From: an uncultured Prevotellaceae bacterium
Lineage (GTDB): Bacteria > Bacteroidota > Bacteroidia > Bacteroidales > Bacteroidaceae
Reading direction: 5' to 3'
Length of the DNA: 54,377 nucleotides
Assembly: GCA_946540735.1 (NCBI GenBank)
Contig: CAMNIN010000020.1
Coordinates: 1-54,377, forward strand
Position 1 is the first letter of the stretch. Each line of letters opens with the position of its first letter. Below are positions 1-9,327 of the stretch, piece after piece. Below the pieces are notes generated by a model that ran no database searches, was not told where the DNA came from, and saw only the letters and a list, made by a program, of their open reading frames with translations. The position numbers and the translations under genes are program-made.

Positions 1-2
1 CT

Positions 3-143
3 CCGACAATCACCGGCAAACAAATGTCGGAGACTTTGTCGGTGAGCCAACGCACCATCGAGCGTGACCTCTCTGCTTTACAAAAGAAAGGTGTTCTGAA
101 GCATGAAGGCAAAGACAATGATGGGAAGTGGATAATAATGTAG
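3..143 (+). CDS. C-terminal fragment of a winged-helix DNA-binding protein (cut by window edge)
   Basis: The frame starting at base 3 is open to a TAG at 141-143 and gives 46 residues. They contain a helix-turn-helix pattern (ITGKQMSETLSVSQRTIERD) followed by a short wing (KGVLKHEGKDNDGKWII). This resembles the winged-helix tail of AlbA_2/ATPase-type putative transcriptional regulators, which commonly end this way in Bacteroidota. The N-terminal part lies outside the window, so the full family cannot be decided. The recognition-helix pattern S-x-R-T-I-x-R-D-L is clear. It lies 91 bp upstream of the NA37 gene on the same strand. Confidence 0.6.
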   Translation, partial: PTITGKQMSETLSVSQRTIERDLSALQKKGVLKHEGKDNDGKWIIM

Positions 144-234
144 GTTCAAAACAAAAGACTTAGTTGCAAATAATGCCGAGCTGAAATATCTAAAGAGTTC
201 GATTCTGTAAGACATATAATACATTTTTTGTGAT

Positions 235-1272
235 ATGATCATATATAACACATTACGCATCAACCGCATGGTGATGCATCGAATTGTAGCACGCACAGCT
301 GATGTGGATCATGCAACAGTTGAATATAACGACACGCTGATTCCAATAGATAGAGAAATAGAGATCATTCTTAAAGATCGTCTATCATCATCCTTTGGTC
401 GGCACTCAAAGTCGTTTGAACTGTCTATTGAAAATGTTGATGCCGATTCAACTTTTAGCTTTGTAAAAGACATTGTCGATATGAATGACGATATGTTTAT
501 TGCAAATTCTCATGATATCGCAGACTTACTTGCGGCTGCTCAGGGGAACAAAGGAAACGTGCCGGGTGGATACCTTTTGATAATTGATTGTACTAACTAT
601 GATCACCATCCTGTATATGTACTCATGAAAGCAGAATCACACAATGCACTCAATATTGTTGGTAATTCTGCACACGCATTACAGAATATAATTTTAAGTC
701 CAGCACAGAAACTGTATAAGTCAGCAGTATTCGAGAGAATAGGAAACTCAAATCCGCTGACCAAAGACGATTTTAATACTCATCTTTTTGATAGTCAGTT
801 CAACTCGGGAACTAAACTTGCATCCTATTTCTATAAAGATTTTCTTGGTTTGACCATCTCAGGAAATGCTCCCATTGAAACAAAGAACTTCTATAATCTC
901 ATGGTTTCAACAACAGAATCTGCTTATGCAGATAATGTTGATTTGATAAACCATATTAAAGATCAGGTTGTGTCTCTTCTTACATCAGAAGTTGCTACTA
1001 TCACACCACGTGAAGCTATTCTTAATATTGTTCCAGAAGCCCAGCGTGATTTGTTTATCAGAAAAGTAGCTAATGAATTTGAGGGCTCTTTTGTAAAAAA
1101 CATATCGTTACTTAGTCACCAACTCAACAATAGAACTGTAAAACTGGGGCAAGGACTTAAATTGTTTGGCCCAACCAATCTCTTCAACAATGAAACCATC
1201 ACAATTGAGACGGACGAGAACGACCCTTCGATAAAGATTATCAAAATAAGAACAAACAGACAAGATGAATGA
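235..1272 (+). CDS. Nucleoid-associated protein, NA37/NdpA (YejK-like) family
   Basis: A 345-residue protein of the length usual for the 37-kDa nucleoid-associated family (PF04245). Supporting blocks are the opening I-N-R-M-V-M-H-R-I (the family begins with a short strand ending in H), a central V-P-G-G-Y-L-L-I-I-D segment, and a charged C-terminal domain. Family members bind nucleoid DNA in Gram-negative bacteria, but their role is not well understood. There is no signal peptide, so it is cytoplasmic. Its last eight bases overlap the start of the next gene, a RelA/SpoT-domain protein, which implies translational coupling. That pairing is not the usual housekeeping setting and suggests a defence or toxin-antitoxin role (inference). 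ATG at 235 is the most upstream start; ATG at 268 is an alternative. Confidence 0.72.
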   Translation: MIIYNTLRINRMVMHRIVARTADVDHATVEYNDTLIPIDREIEIILKDRLSSSFGRHSKSFELSIENVDADSTFSFVKDIVDMNDDMFIANSHDIADLLAAAQGNKGNVPGGYLLIIDCTNYDHHPVYVLMKAESHNALNIVGNSAHALQNIILSPAQKLYKSAVFERIGNSNPLTKDDFNTHLFDSQFNSGTKLASYFYKDFLGLTISGNAPIETKNFYNLMVSTTESAYADNVDLINHIKDQVVSLLTSEVATITPREAILNIVPEAQRDLFIRKVANEFEGSFVKNISLLSHQLNNRTVKLGQGLKLFGPTNLFNNETITIETDENDPSIKIIKIRTNRQDE

Positions 1273-2251
1273 GCAAAAAGTCAGGGAGGACTTCATTGCA
1301 TTATGTCCTGAACTAGAAAAATGGGGAAAACACGTTGATACCGTATTATGTGAATTCCTAAAAAATGCATTCTCGTCGTGCGAGCATGTACAGATGAAAC
1401 CTTCTCATCGAATCAAAACTGTAGATTCCTACTGCGAGAAAGTTTTGATACGTAAGCCTAAGGAACATCCGCTGCTTGAAACCACCGACAAGGTGGGAAC
1501 TCGCGTTGTACTGCTTGATACAACAGATGTGAGCATAGTTTGTGAATTTATCGAGCAATGTGAAGATTGGAAAGTTCAGGAACATGCTAAGAGTATTGAT
1601 CAGATTATCTCTGAGCATCCTGAAGAATTCGCCTATATGTCTGAACACTATATCGTAAAACCTAAACAAAACTATTCGGCAGGATGTGAAATAGAATTGC
1701 TTACATGTGAAATTCAGGTTCGCACAATCCTTCAACATGCATATGCAGAGATCAGTCATGACACAATGTATAAGAAGGATGTTTCACTCAGTAGCCAATA
1801 TAAACGAATGTTAGCTTCTTCCATGGCTTTCCTAGAGGCTGCTGATAATAATTTCGTTCAAATTTATAGTGGTATGGAAGGAAACAATGATAATAGAATC
1901 AAACTTCAGAATCATTTGATAGCGGCATACAAAACCGTTATAACTGATTACGACGAAAGTACCTATAATGTAGAAATAACTCTCCCTCTCGCAAAGTTGC
2001 TTGAAGAGAGCGCATTGATAGAGTTTAATGATAATCTGGAAGGATTTATGCATAAAAATGCAGAGTTAGTTCATAGCGCTATCATCAGTTATAAAGATGT
2101 TGATATACTATTTTGTCATCCAGTAATTGTGATGGCGCTGTATATGATTTTGAACTATCAAGATATGCTAATAAAAAACTGGCCTTACAATTTTGATTCT
2201 TTAGTGCATGTGGTGAAAGGAATGAACCTTTCAGATGATATTTTGCGCTGA
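1265..2251 (+). CDS. RelA/SpoT-domain (p)ppGpp synthetase-like protein
   Basis: A 328-residue single-domain alarmone-synthetase homologue. The synthetase motifs are all visible: R49-x-K51-x-x-x-S55-x-x-x-K59 (ATP-binding block), D75-x-x-G78-x-R80, Y124-x-S126-x-H128 (the G-loop equivalent of GYRSxH), and E149-I-Q-V-R-T154 followed by HAYAEISHD (158-166). No HD hydrolase, TGS or ACT domain is present, so it is not a housekeeping Rel. The 160-residue C-terminal half is helical and unassigned. Relatives include small alarmone synthetases and toxic synthetases (ToxSAS) that make ppApp or pyrophosphorylate tRNA. Which activity this one has cannot be read from sequence. ATG at 1265 overlaps the upstream NA37 gene by 8 bp. 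Confidence 0.8.
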   Translation: MNEQKVREDFIALCPELEKWGKHVDTVLCEFLKNAFSSCEHVQMKPSHRIKTVDSYCEKVLIRKPKEHPLLETTDKVGTRVVLLDTTDVSIVCEFIEQCEDWKVQEHAKSIDQIISEHPEEFAYMSEHYIVKPKQNYSAGCEIELLTCEIQVRTILQHAYAEISHDTMYKKDVSLSSQYKRMLASSMAFLEAADNNFVQIYSGMEGNNDNRIKLQNHLIAAYKTVITDYDESTYNVEITLPLAKLLEESALIEFNDNLEGFMHKNAELVHSAIISYKDVDILFCHPVIVMALYMILNYQDMLIKNWPYNFDSLVHVVKGMNLSDDILR

Positions 2252-2910
2252 TGTTAATATATTTATCTGGAGTCTCATAACATAATACAAAATAACTCCC
2301 ATGAACAGTTATAGACTAATAGGTGTCAAAATATTACAAGGATGTGGTAAGAACATCTGTAAGATACTGAAACAATGCAACATACTTTTTCTGTGATGAT
2401 TATATAGAGGCTAACACCCTATGGTACATAGAAAAAGGTTGACACAGATGAGGATCATTCAATACCAAATCTCTACGTTGTGGTAGATGCAAACTAGTAC
2501 AAAGATTCCGTCAACATCTATGTATTCTTTGTCATTGTTTGTAGGTTGCATCAATGGGTAAAATAAACAGTATTGTAGTGTGACAAATCTCTCAAATGTG
2601 AGTATCACCTACAATCGATAATGACACAAAAATGCGCTCAGTAGTGCAATTTGCTGTTATATATTCGCATAATAAGTAACTATTATTGACTACTATAATC
2701 AGTTGTTATTTCAAAAAAATTAGAATTCTCTGCTTGAACCGATTGCAGTTGCCAGTTGAATTCGCGATTCCTTTATAAAGGTTAAAAACGTTAAATTTTC
2801 ATCTTCTCCGTTTCTTTGTAAAACTACGTCTTCACTTTTCTACCGTTTAACATGCAAGCCATTGATATAAAACGACTTGCAAATCCTACAGTTGCTCTGT
2901 CCTAACAAGT
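2252..2910. other. Degenerate AT-rich intergenic stretch
   Basis: This 659-bp interval has no intact gene on either strand. It is rich in short stops and AT runs and shows no tRNA or insertion-sequence ends. It contains one in-frame scrap resembling a BspA leucine-rich repeat (2580-2621). From 2866 to 2910 the frame of the following giant gene is open but lacks an ATG and any signal-peptide-like stretch. The simplest reading is the decayed 5' part of that gene. Confidence 0.6.
2580..2621 (+). pseudogene. Remnant of a BspA-type leucine-rich repeat
   Basis: Between a TAG at 2577 and a TAA at 2619 the sequence reads VTNLSNVSITYNR. This matches the repeat grammar of the downstream protein (for example S-L-S-N-V-S-I-N-S-N). 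At DNA level the block ctcaaatgtgagtatcac parallels tttcaaatgtaagtattaac near 3587. It is flanked by stops, so it looks like debris of a once longer LRR gene. It is short, and chance similarity is not excluded. Confidence 0.4.
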
Positions 2911-5900
2911 GTGAGTATCAACAGCAATGAGATAATGTCAAATACCTGTCTGAGGGACTTTTTTGATGTTAAAGTGACTAGTTACGTTATAGGAGATGAT
3001 GTTAAGTCAATCGGTGATCACACCTTCATATATTGCTCTATGAAATCTGTCACCATAGGCCGCGGAGTGACGAGCATCGGGGAAGATGCTTTCCTTTGGT
3101 GTGATAGATTACAAAAAGTTATAATTAGTGACTTAGCCGCATGGTGTGGAATAACATTTTCTAATTTTAGTTCAAACCCATTATATTACGCCCGTCATTT
3201 ATTTTATGATGTTGACACAGAGATAACTGAATTAGAAATTCCTGAAGGTGTTACGAGCATTGGGTTTGTGGCTTTCCTGTACTGCTCCGGCCTGACCTCC
3301 GTAACTATCCCCAACAGCGTGACGAGCATAGGTAACTATGCTTTCTATAAATGCTCCGGTCTGGCATCCGTCGACATCCCCAACAGTGTAACGAGTATTG
3401 GGGAATATGCTTTCTCTGATTGCTCTAGTCTGGCCTCTGTCACCATAGGCAGTGGTGTAACAAGCATCGGTGTACGCGCTTTCTATCGCTGCACCAGCCT
3501 GACCTCCATCGACATCCCCAATAGTGTGACGACTATCGCTAATTCTGCTTTCAATGATTGTAAAAGCCTTTCAAATGTAAGTATTAACAGCAATGAAATA
3601 CTGTCTCAATCTTACTCACGCTATTCATCACTGAAAGATTTATTTGGAGATCAAGTGACAAGTTACGTTATTGGAGGTGATGTTAAATCAATCGGGGGTT
3701 ATGCTTTCTCGAGCTGCTCTAGTCTGGCCTCTGTCTCTATTTCCAACAGTGTGACGAGTATTGGGGATTATGCTTTCCTTTGGTGTGATAGATTACAAAA
3801 AGTTATAATTAGTGACTTAGCCGCATGGTGTGGAATAACATTTTCTAATTTTAGTTCAAACCCATTATATTACGCCCGTCATTTATTTTATGATGTTGAC
3901 ACAGAGATAACTGAATTAGAAATTCCTGAAGGTGTTACGAGCATTGGGTTTGTGGCTTTCCTGTACTGCTCCGGCCTGACCTCCGTAACTATCCCCAACA
4001 GCGTGACGAGCATAGGTAACTATGCTTTCTATAAATGCTCCGGTCTGGCATCCGTCGACATCCCCAACAGTGTAACGAGTATTGGGGAATATGCTTTCTC
4101 TGATTGCTCTAGTCTGGCCTCTGTCACCATAGGCAGTGGTGTAACAAGCATCGGTGTACGCGCTTTCTATCGCTGCACCAGCCTGACCTCCATCGACATC
4201 CCCAATAGTGTGACGACTATCGCTAATTCTGCTTTCTATGATTGTAAAAGCCTTTCAAATGTAAGTATTAATAGCAATGAAATACTGTCTCAATCTTTCT
4301 CATATGTGAAAGATTTATTTGGTCCGCAAGTGACTAGTTACGTTATTGGAGATGATGTTAAATCAATTCGTGATTATGCTTTCTCCAGTTGCACCGAACT
4401 AACCTCCGTCACCATAGGCAGCGGCGTGACGAGCATAGGTGAATATGCTTTCAATGGATGTCCTAATATTAATGATATATATTGTTCTCTACCTGAACCT
4501 ATTGATATTTCAGATAATGTATTTGATAATACTATATATCAAAACGCTATATTGCATGTTTTACCATTTTCTGTTGTCTTGTATGAATCAGTATACCCAT
4601 GGAGTAATTTTGTAAATATTGTTTCATGGGTGGCGTCATCAAGTTATTATTTAACAGTTAAGGATGAGCAGAATAATGACGTTACCAGTCTTGTAAACGT
4701 CAAGTGGTATGATGATAATGACAATGAAATAGGGACAGGAGCCTCGTTGTATGGACTTGAAGCAGGAAATAAAGTCTATTATTCTGTATTATTGGAAGAG
4801 AATTTGGGCCGTAGTTATAAGGAGGTTTATCACAGGCAATTAATTTTAGGAGAGAATCCAAATGTTACTTGCCTATTGGAAAGGATTGGAAACTTGACTT
4901 TGTACGGCCGTGTGGCTACATATAACATTGACCAACAGAAGGCAGATGTCAAGGTCACTCAATTGTTAAATGGTAAGTATGAAGAACAATTCATTACTCA
5001 AACAGACAAAAAGGGCGATTTCTCTGTAGATGTTTTTGATAGTGAAACAGATGTCACGATTAGTTGCGATGGATATTATGAAACAACCATCCATAGAAAT
5101 AGTTTTGAAGGTGACGGTAATATAGGTGTAGTCCCTTTGAATCTATTCTCTGGGTATGTGGTTACAGCCAGTATAATAGGTAAATCCTCAGTGAAAGATG
5201 GAGATACTGTTAGGATTGATAAAAATTTAGAATTGCATAATGTTGATCTGAACCTTTACAATGAGACAAAGGGCAACGATTTATTGGATTTTGCTGTTCA
5301 GAAGAACAATTTGATCCTAAAGACAGGTGTTTCGGATGGCGATGTCATCCGGTTGACTGCAAGTAGCAAATCGGGAGATTATGCAGATGGTGAAACACAT
5401 TTCACAGTATCTGCTAATGGGGACAATTCCTTTACATTGGAAATGATAGAACTTGGCGGGCTTGATGTTACATACAATCAAAGTAACAATGCAGGCAACG
5501 TAGGTTATCTTTATGATGATGGTGGATTGTTGGTATCCAAAGCAAGTTACAAAGGAAATACTCTTTCAATGAGGCATTTACCAGATGGCAACTATACATT
5601 GGTGTCAATGGGTTCGAGTTACTTGTTGGGCAGCATGTTGAATATCAGTAGACTTGCTGCCATTGGATTGGTAAACGGTAGGGATTATGTCTCAGCGAGT
5701 GTTGAGGTGAATTCAGGTAGAATCTTCTCAAGGAATATTGGAGATATACCTTATCTTAATGAGGAAAGTTATTACTATACGAATAACGAGACATATATCA
5801 ATGTCAACAAACCTTCAATTACCGTTGGCAACTATGCGACTGTTAATGTTAATTTGGCTTTCAAGGATCAATATGTAGACCAAATCAATCAACTCAAGCT

Positions 5901-8900
5901 AAGTATAGATATACCTGATGGTTGCCATTTGGTAGACAATTCAATTCTTTGTGGTAGAAAGTTAATCCCTTACACAGTTGAAGATGGAATTGCAACGATG
6001 AATTTGTCCAATGAAGACATGCAGAATATGATACGATTCTGTCTTATACCAGAAGATAATAAGACCTATACCATATCAGCAATAGCTATATTTGATGTTG
6101 ACGGAATCGTCCAACAGCCAATAGGTAATGTCAATCTTGAAGCTAAAGGATTGTCTATTAGTGTACCTGATTATACTGCATCAACAGAGATTGTAGTAAG
6201 AGGAACAGCCAACAAAAAGTGCAATATAAATATATATGATAACGATGTATTAATTGGTACAACTACAGCGGACGGATTTGGAAACTGGTCGATGAACTGC
6301 ACCCTCGATAAACCATATAAAAGTTCTTTTCATGATATTTATTACAAAACCTATCTGGAAAATGGTTTTGTGTTGTCTAGTGAATCAAGACATGTATTTT
6401 ATGACATAAATATGATTGTACCAAATAAAGTGTCTATATTGTATAATGGCCATACGATTACTTTTGACAATAAAACAGGAACCACATCATCAAGTTCTTA
6501 TAGTTATGCGCCATCATTGCATGATTTCACTTTCTTGGCAGATTTTACAAAGAATGACACAACGCTTATTAAGAATGTAAATATCAAAGTGAAGAATACT
6601 GACGGTACCGTTAGGACGTTACCGACGATATTTGACACAAACAAGAACGTTTGGGTGGCTACAACCAAATATGAAAATAGCAGTAGGCTTCCTCAAAATG
6701 TTAAGGTGGAATATGATTATTTGGGAGTTCCAGAATATGAAGATGAAAGAGTAGATGCTGAATACACAAATATTCAAACAAGTATGGACTTATTAGATTC
6801 TTATACTGAAGATAATTGTTCTGTAGAAGTAATTAAGGATGAAGAAGATGTCGTTATTTTTAATGTTTTAGATAATAGTACAGGAGAAAGCCATTTGTTT
6901 GAATTAAGGAATTTAAATCCAGATGATTTGAGCTTGTCGGATTTTATTTATATAGAGGATGAAGATCTTTATATTAAGCAAACCTTAACGACAGACTATT
7001 TTGAGGCTGCAATTTTTGACCATAGTGCTAATGATGCTTACTCTTATCGGATAAACATAACTGACGAGTCAGCAAGCAATAGGATGCATCAGTACAGAAT
7101 AAATAGTGATGCAATAGAATTTGCAAATGGTATTGCTGGTTTACTACCTTATAATTCAATTACTATTGATTTTGAGAATTATTATTATTATACTTGGTAT
7201 TGGATTACTCGCTCCGACATGTTGAATCATTCATATGACAGAGTTCTAGAGTTGTTACTGATGCGTTGCTCTAATGGTACTTTTAAACTTCCAACAAATG
7301 TAAAAACAGATTGTGAAATAGAATTATTCGATATTTATGATCAAATAGATCAACTGGAATGGAGAATGAACATTATTTTAGGATGCTGGGGAGAATGGTA
7401 TAAAGAATTATTATGGCATCTGGCATGGGAAGTTGTTGGAGGTAAATGCGTAGATAAACTCTCGAATAAACTTGCACATTTTAATCCCACAAGATCTAAT
7501 CGTACATTTTTGTTTAAGGGGGGGAAGGCTTCTCGCAACAGAGTTGAAAAATTTCTAAATATCTATATGAATAATATAGTTGATACATTCAATGGCGATG
7601 TTTTTTTTGCAGATGGGTTTTCGACAGCTCAAGTAGAATGGGAGATAAATCACGGATCTTATGAAATATTAAACAGATTAAATAGTCTTTCTGAAAGGAT
7701 AAAAAGTAGTTACAAAAAATGTCCTGAAAAAGAGGATGATAAAGAGAACAATGATAATTTTAATGGTAACCCCGTCACACCTATCATGGACCCATCTGGT
7801 TATGTCTATGAGGGCGTATTTTCCAATCGTTTGGAGAATGTTAAGGTAACATGTTATCACAAGAATATGGTGGAGGACATGTATGGTGACACTCAAGAAG
7901 AAGTGGTTCTTTGGAATGCGGAAGAATATGGTCAGCATAACCCTCTTTTGACAGATAAGAATGGTTATTATTCTTGGGACGTACCCGAAGGCTCTTGGCA
8001 AGTGAAATATGAGAAAGAGGGGTATGAGACTACTTACAGTGATTGGCTGCCTGTTCCTCCACCACAATTAGATGTCAATATGGGGATGAAACAGACCACC
8101 CCTCCTGAAGTGAAGAAAGTGCAAGGTTTTGAAAGCGGCTTGGTTGTCGATATGAGCAAGTATATGCGAACGGAAACCATGAATGTTGACAATATTATTG
8201 TCAAGCAGAATGGCACCAAAGTGAATGGACACATAGTTATGCTCAATGCTGAGGAATCCCCATCAGAAAAGAATTCACTTGCTTCTAAGGTGAAGTTCAT
8301 TCCTGAAGAACTTTTCCATGTTGGAGAGCAAGTGGTATTAACCATCTGTAAACAAGTGGAAAGCTATTGCGGTGTAAGAATGACACAGGACTATACTAAA
8401 ACTGTTACTATAGAACCAGAGATTACTGCCATAGTGATAGATAGCGTGATGAACATACCTTATCAAGGTCAGAGAGTCGTTGATGTGTTCGTGGAGCCTG
8501 CCGAAGCATCCGCCGGAAGAAAGCTTGTCGCAGAATCACTATCACCTATGATAGTCTCTGTTGACGAGATGTCCCATGTCATCAATGAAAATGGATATGT
8601 AAGGCTGACATTGAATGGTGATTTGCCAGGAGGGACGATGTTGAACCTGTCAATAGAAAATTCTGATGCAGTTGCTTCATCCAAGATTCATGTAATAGGC
8701 AATGAGAAATTGGTGGCAATGCCTACCGCCAGTATTATATCAGGTAAAGAAGTTCCTGTTGGTTCGACAGTTGAGTTGTCTTGTGCTACAAGTGGTGCGA
8801 CCATCTACTACACCACAGATGGGTCTTGTCCATGCGATGAGTCAACGAGACATACCTATGATGGCCCGATTACCATTGTAGATAATGTCGTTATCAAGGC

Positions 8901-9207
8901 TATGGCAGTAAAAGAAGACATGGAGGATAGTGATGTGGCAACATTTGTCTATACAGTGTCAGGAACTGGTGTTGAAAAAGTCTATAAAGAAAAAACTATT
9001 GATATAAGTATGGATGGTGGTGATATTATTATCAATGGTGGAAAGGGTGGAGTTTGTCATATCCATGACGTAAATGGTGCGTTATTGATTGTCAAACAAC
9101 TCACAGATAACAGGACTACCATTCATTCACCCAATTCGCCAGTTATTGTCGTAGATGTTGAATTGCCAAATGGAGATAAACAAGTCAATAAAATTATTGT
9201 TAATTGA
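2911..9207 (+). CDS. Giant BspA-like leucine-rich-repeat surface protein, 5'-truncated
   Basis: A 2098-codon frame. Residues about 1-540 are LRR_5/TpLRR (BspA-type) repeats of the form S-V-T-I-x-x-x-V-T-S-I-G-x-x-A-F-x-x-C. Then come several beta-sandwich and carboxypeptidase-regulatory-like segments, a D-P-S-G-Y-V-Y-E module (about residue 1626), and a chitobiase/FN3-associated-like module (A-T-I-Y-Y-T-T-D-G, about 1970). The tail resembles a type IX secretion sorting domain (H-D-V-N-G ... V-N-K-I-I-V-N). BspA proteins are surface adhesins. The first codon used here (GTG 2911) falls inside a repeat (compare N-V-S-I-N-S-N-E-I further on), and no signal peptide or ATG exists upstream, so as it stands it should not be exported. 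It is either a pseudogene or a recombination cassette. Confidence 0.75.
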   Translation: MSINSNEIMSNTCLRDFFDVKVTSYVIGDDVKSIGDHTFIYCSMKSVTIGRGVTSIGEDAFLWCDRLQKVIISDLAAWCGITFSNFSSNPLYYARHLFYDVDTEITELEIPEGVTSIGFVAFLYCSGLTSVTIPNSVTSIGNYAFYKCSGLASVDIPNSVTSIGEYAFSDCSSLASVTIGSGVTSIGVRAFYRCTSLTSIDIPNSVTTIANSAFNDCKSLSNVSINSNEILSQSYSRYSSLKDLFGDQVTSYVIGGDVKSIGGYAFSSCSSLASVSISNSVTSIGDYAFLWCDRLQKVIISDLAAWCGITFSNFSSNPLYYARHLFYDVDTEITELEIPEGVTSIGFVAFLYCSGLTSVTIPNSVTSIGNYAFYKCSGLASVDIPNSVTSIGEYAFSDCSSLASVTIGSGVTSIGVRAFYRCTSLTSIDIPNSVTTIANSAFYDCKSLSNVSINSNEILSQSFSYVKDLFGPQVTSYVIGDDVKSIRDYAFSSCTELTSVTIGSGVTSIGEYAFNGCPNINDIYCSLPEPIDISDNVFDNTIYQNAILHVLPFSVVLYESVYPWSNFVNIVSWVASSSYYLTVKDEQNNDVTSLVNVKWYDDNDNEIGTGASLYGLEAGNKVYYSVLLEENLGRSYKEVYHRQLILGENPNVTCLLERIGNLTLYGRVATYNIDQQKADVKVTQLLNGKYEEQFITQTDKKGDFSVDVFDSETDVTISCDGYYETTIHRNSFEGDGNIGVVPLNLFSGYVVTASIIGKSSVKDGDTVRIDKNLELHNVDLNLYNETKGNDLLDFAVQKNNLILKTGVSDGDVIRLTASSKSGDYADGETHFTVSANGDNSFTLEMIELGGLDVTYNQSNNAGNVGYLYDDGGLLVSKASYKGNTLSMRHLPDGNYTLVSMGSSYLLGSMLNISRLAAIGLVNGRDYVSASVEVNSGRIFSRNIGDIPYLNEESYYYTNNETYINVNKPSITVGNYATVNVNLAFKDQYVDQINQLKLSIDIPDGCHLVDNSILCGRKLIPYTVEDGIATMNLSNEDMQNMIRFCLIPEDNKTYTISAIAIFDVDGIVQQPIGNVNLEAKGLSISVPDYTASTEIVVRGTANKKCNINIYDNDVLIGTTTADGFGNWSMNCTLDKPYKSSFHDIYYKTYLENGFVLSSESRHVFYDINMIVPNKVSILYNGHTITFDNKTGTTSSSSYSYAPSLHDFTFLADFTKNDTTLIKNVNIKVKNTDGTVRTLPTIFDTNKNVWVATTKYENSSRLPQNVKVEYDYLGVPEYEDERVDAEYTNIQTSMDLLDSYTEDNCSVEVIKDEEDVVIFNVLDNSTGESHLFELRNLNPDDLSLSDFIYIEDEDLYIKQTLTTDYFEAAIFDHSANDAYSYRINITDESASNRMHQYRINSDAIEFANGIAGLLPYNSITIDFENYYYYTWYWITRSDMLNHSYDRVLELLLMRCSNGTFKLPTNVKTDCEIELFDIYDQIDQLEWRMNIILGCWGEWYKELLWHLAWEVVGGKCVDKLSNKLAHFNPTRSNRTFLFKGGKASRNRVEKFLNIYMNNIVDTFNGDVFFADGFSTAQVEWEINHGSYEILNRLNSLSERIKSSYKKCPEKEDDKENNDNFNGNPVTPIMDPSGYVYEGVFSNRLENVKVTCYHKNMVEDMYGDTQEEVVLWNAEEYGQHNPLLTDKNGYYSWDVPEGSWQVKYEKEGYETTYSDWLPVPPPQLDVNMGMKQTTPPEVKKVQGFESGLVVDMSKYMRTETMNVDNIIVKQNGTKVNGHIVMLNAEESPSEKNSLASKVKFIPEELFHVGEQVVLTICKQVESYCGVRMTQDYTKTVTIEPEITAIVIDSVMNIPYQGQRVVDVFVEPAEASAGRKLVAESLSPMIVSVDEMSHVINENGYVRLTLNGDLPGGTMLNLSIENSDAVASSKIHVIGNEKLVAMPTASIISGKEVPVGSTVELSCATSGATIYYTTDGSCPCDESTRHTYDGPITIVDNVVIKAMAVKEDMEDSDVATFVYTVSGTGVEKVYKEKTIDISMDGGDIIINGGKGGVCHIHDVNGALLIVKQLTDNRTTIHSPNSPVIVVDVELPNGDKQVNKIIVN
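3086..3552 (+). repeat. Tandem duplication, copy 1 (467 bp, period 684 bp)
   Basis: By eye this stretch is identical, base for base, to 3770-4236, 684 bp (228 codons) downstream in the same frame. It encodes LRR repeats plus an inserted segment (L-A-A-W-C-G-I-T-F-S). Similarity continues with a few differences beyond 3553. Preserved synonymous sites imply a very recent duplication or ongoing gene conversion. Confidence 0.9.
3770..4236 (+). repeat. Tandem duplication, copy 2 (467 bp, period 684 bp)
   Basis: This is the second copy of the block at 3086-3552. The first mismatch after it is at 4237 (t, against a at 3553), and the first mismatches before it are two substitutions in the codons just upstream. 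The reading frame is kept, so copy number could change by recombination without breaking the gene. Confidence 0.9.
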
Positions 9208-9327
9208 GTGTTTGCCTGTGCATTTGTGTACTGCTTTCAAAGACATAGACTATTTCGTTGTAAATAATTGAATATAAATAATTTAATTAACTAAAACCGG
9301 GTTTCCCAGAAAACAGTGATAATAATC

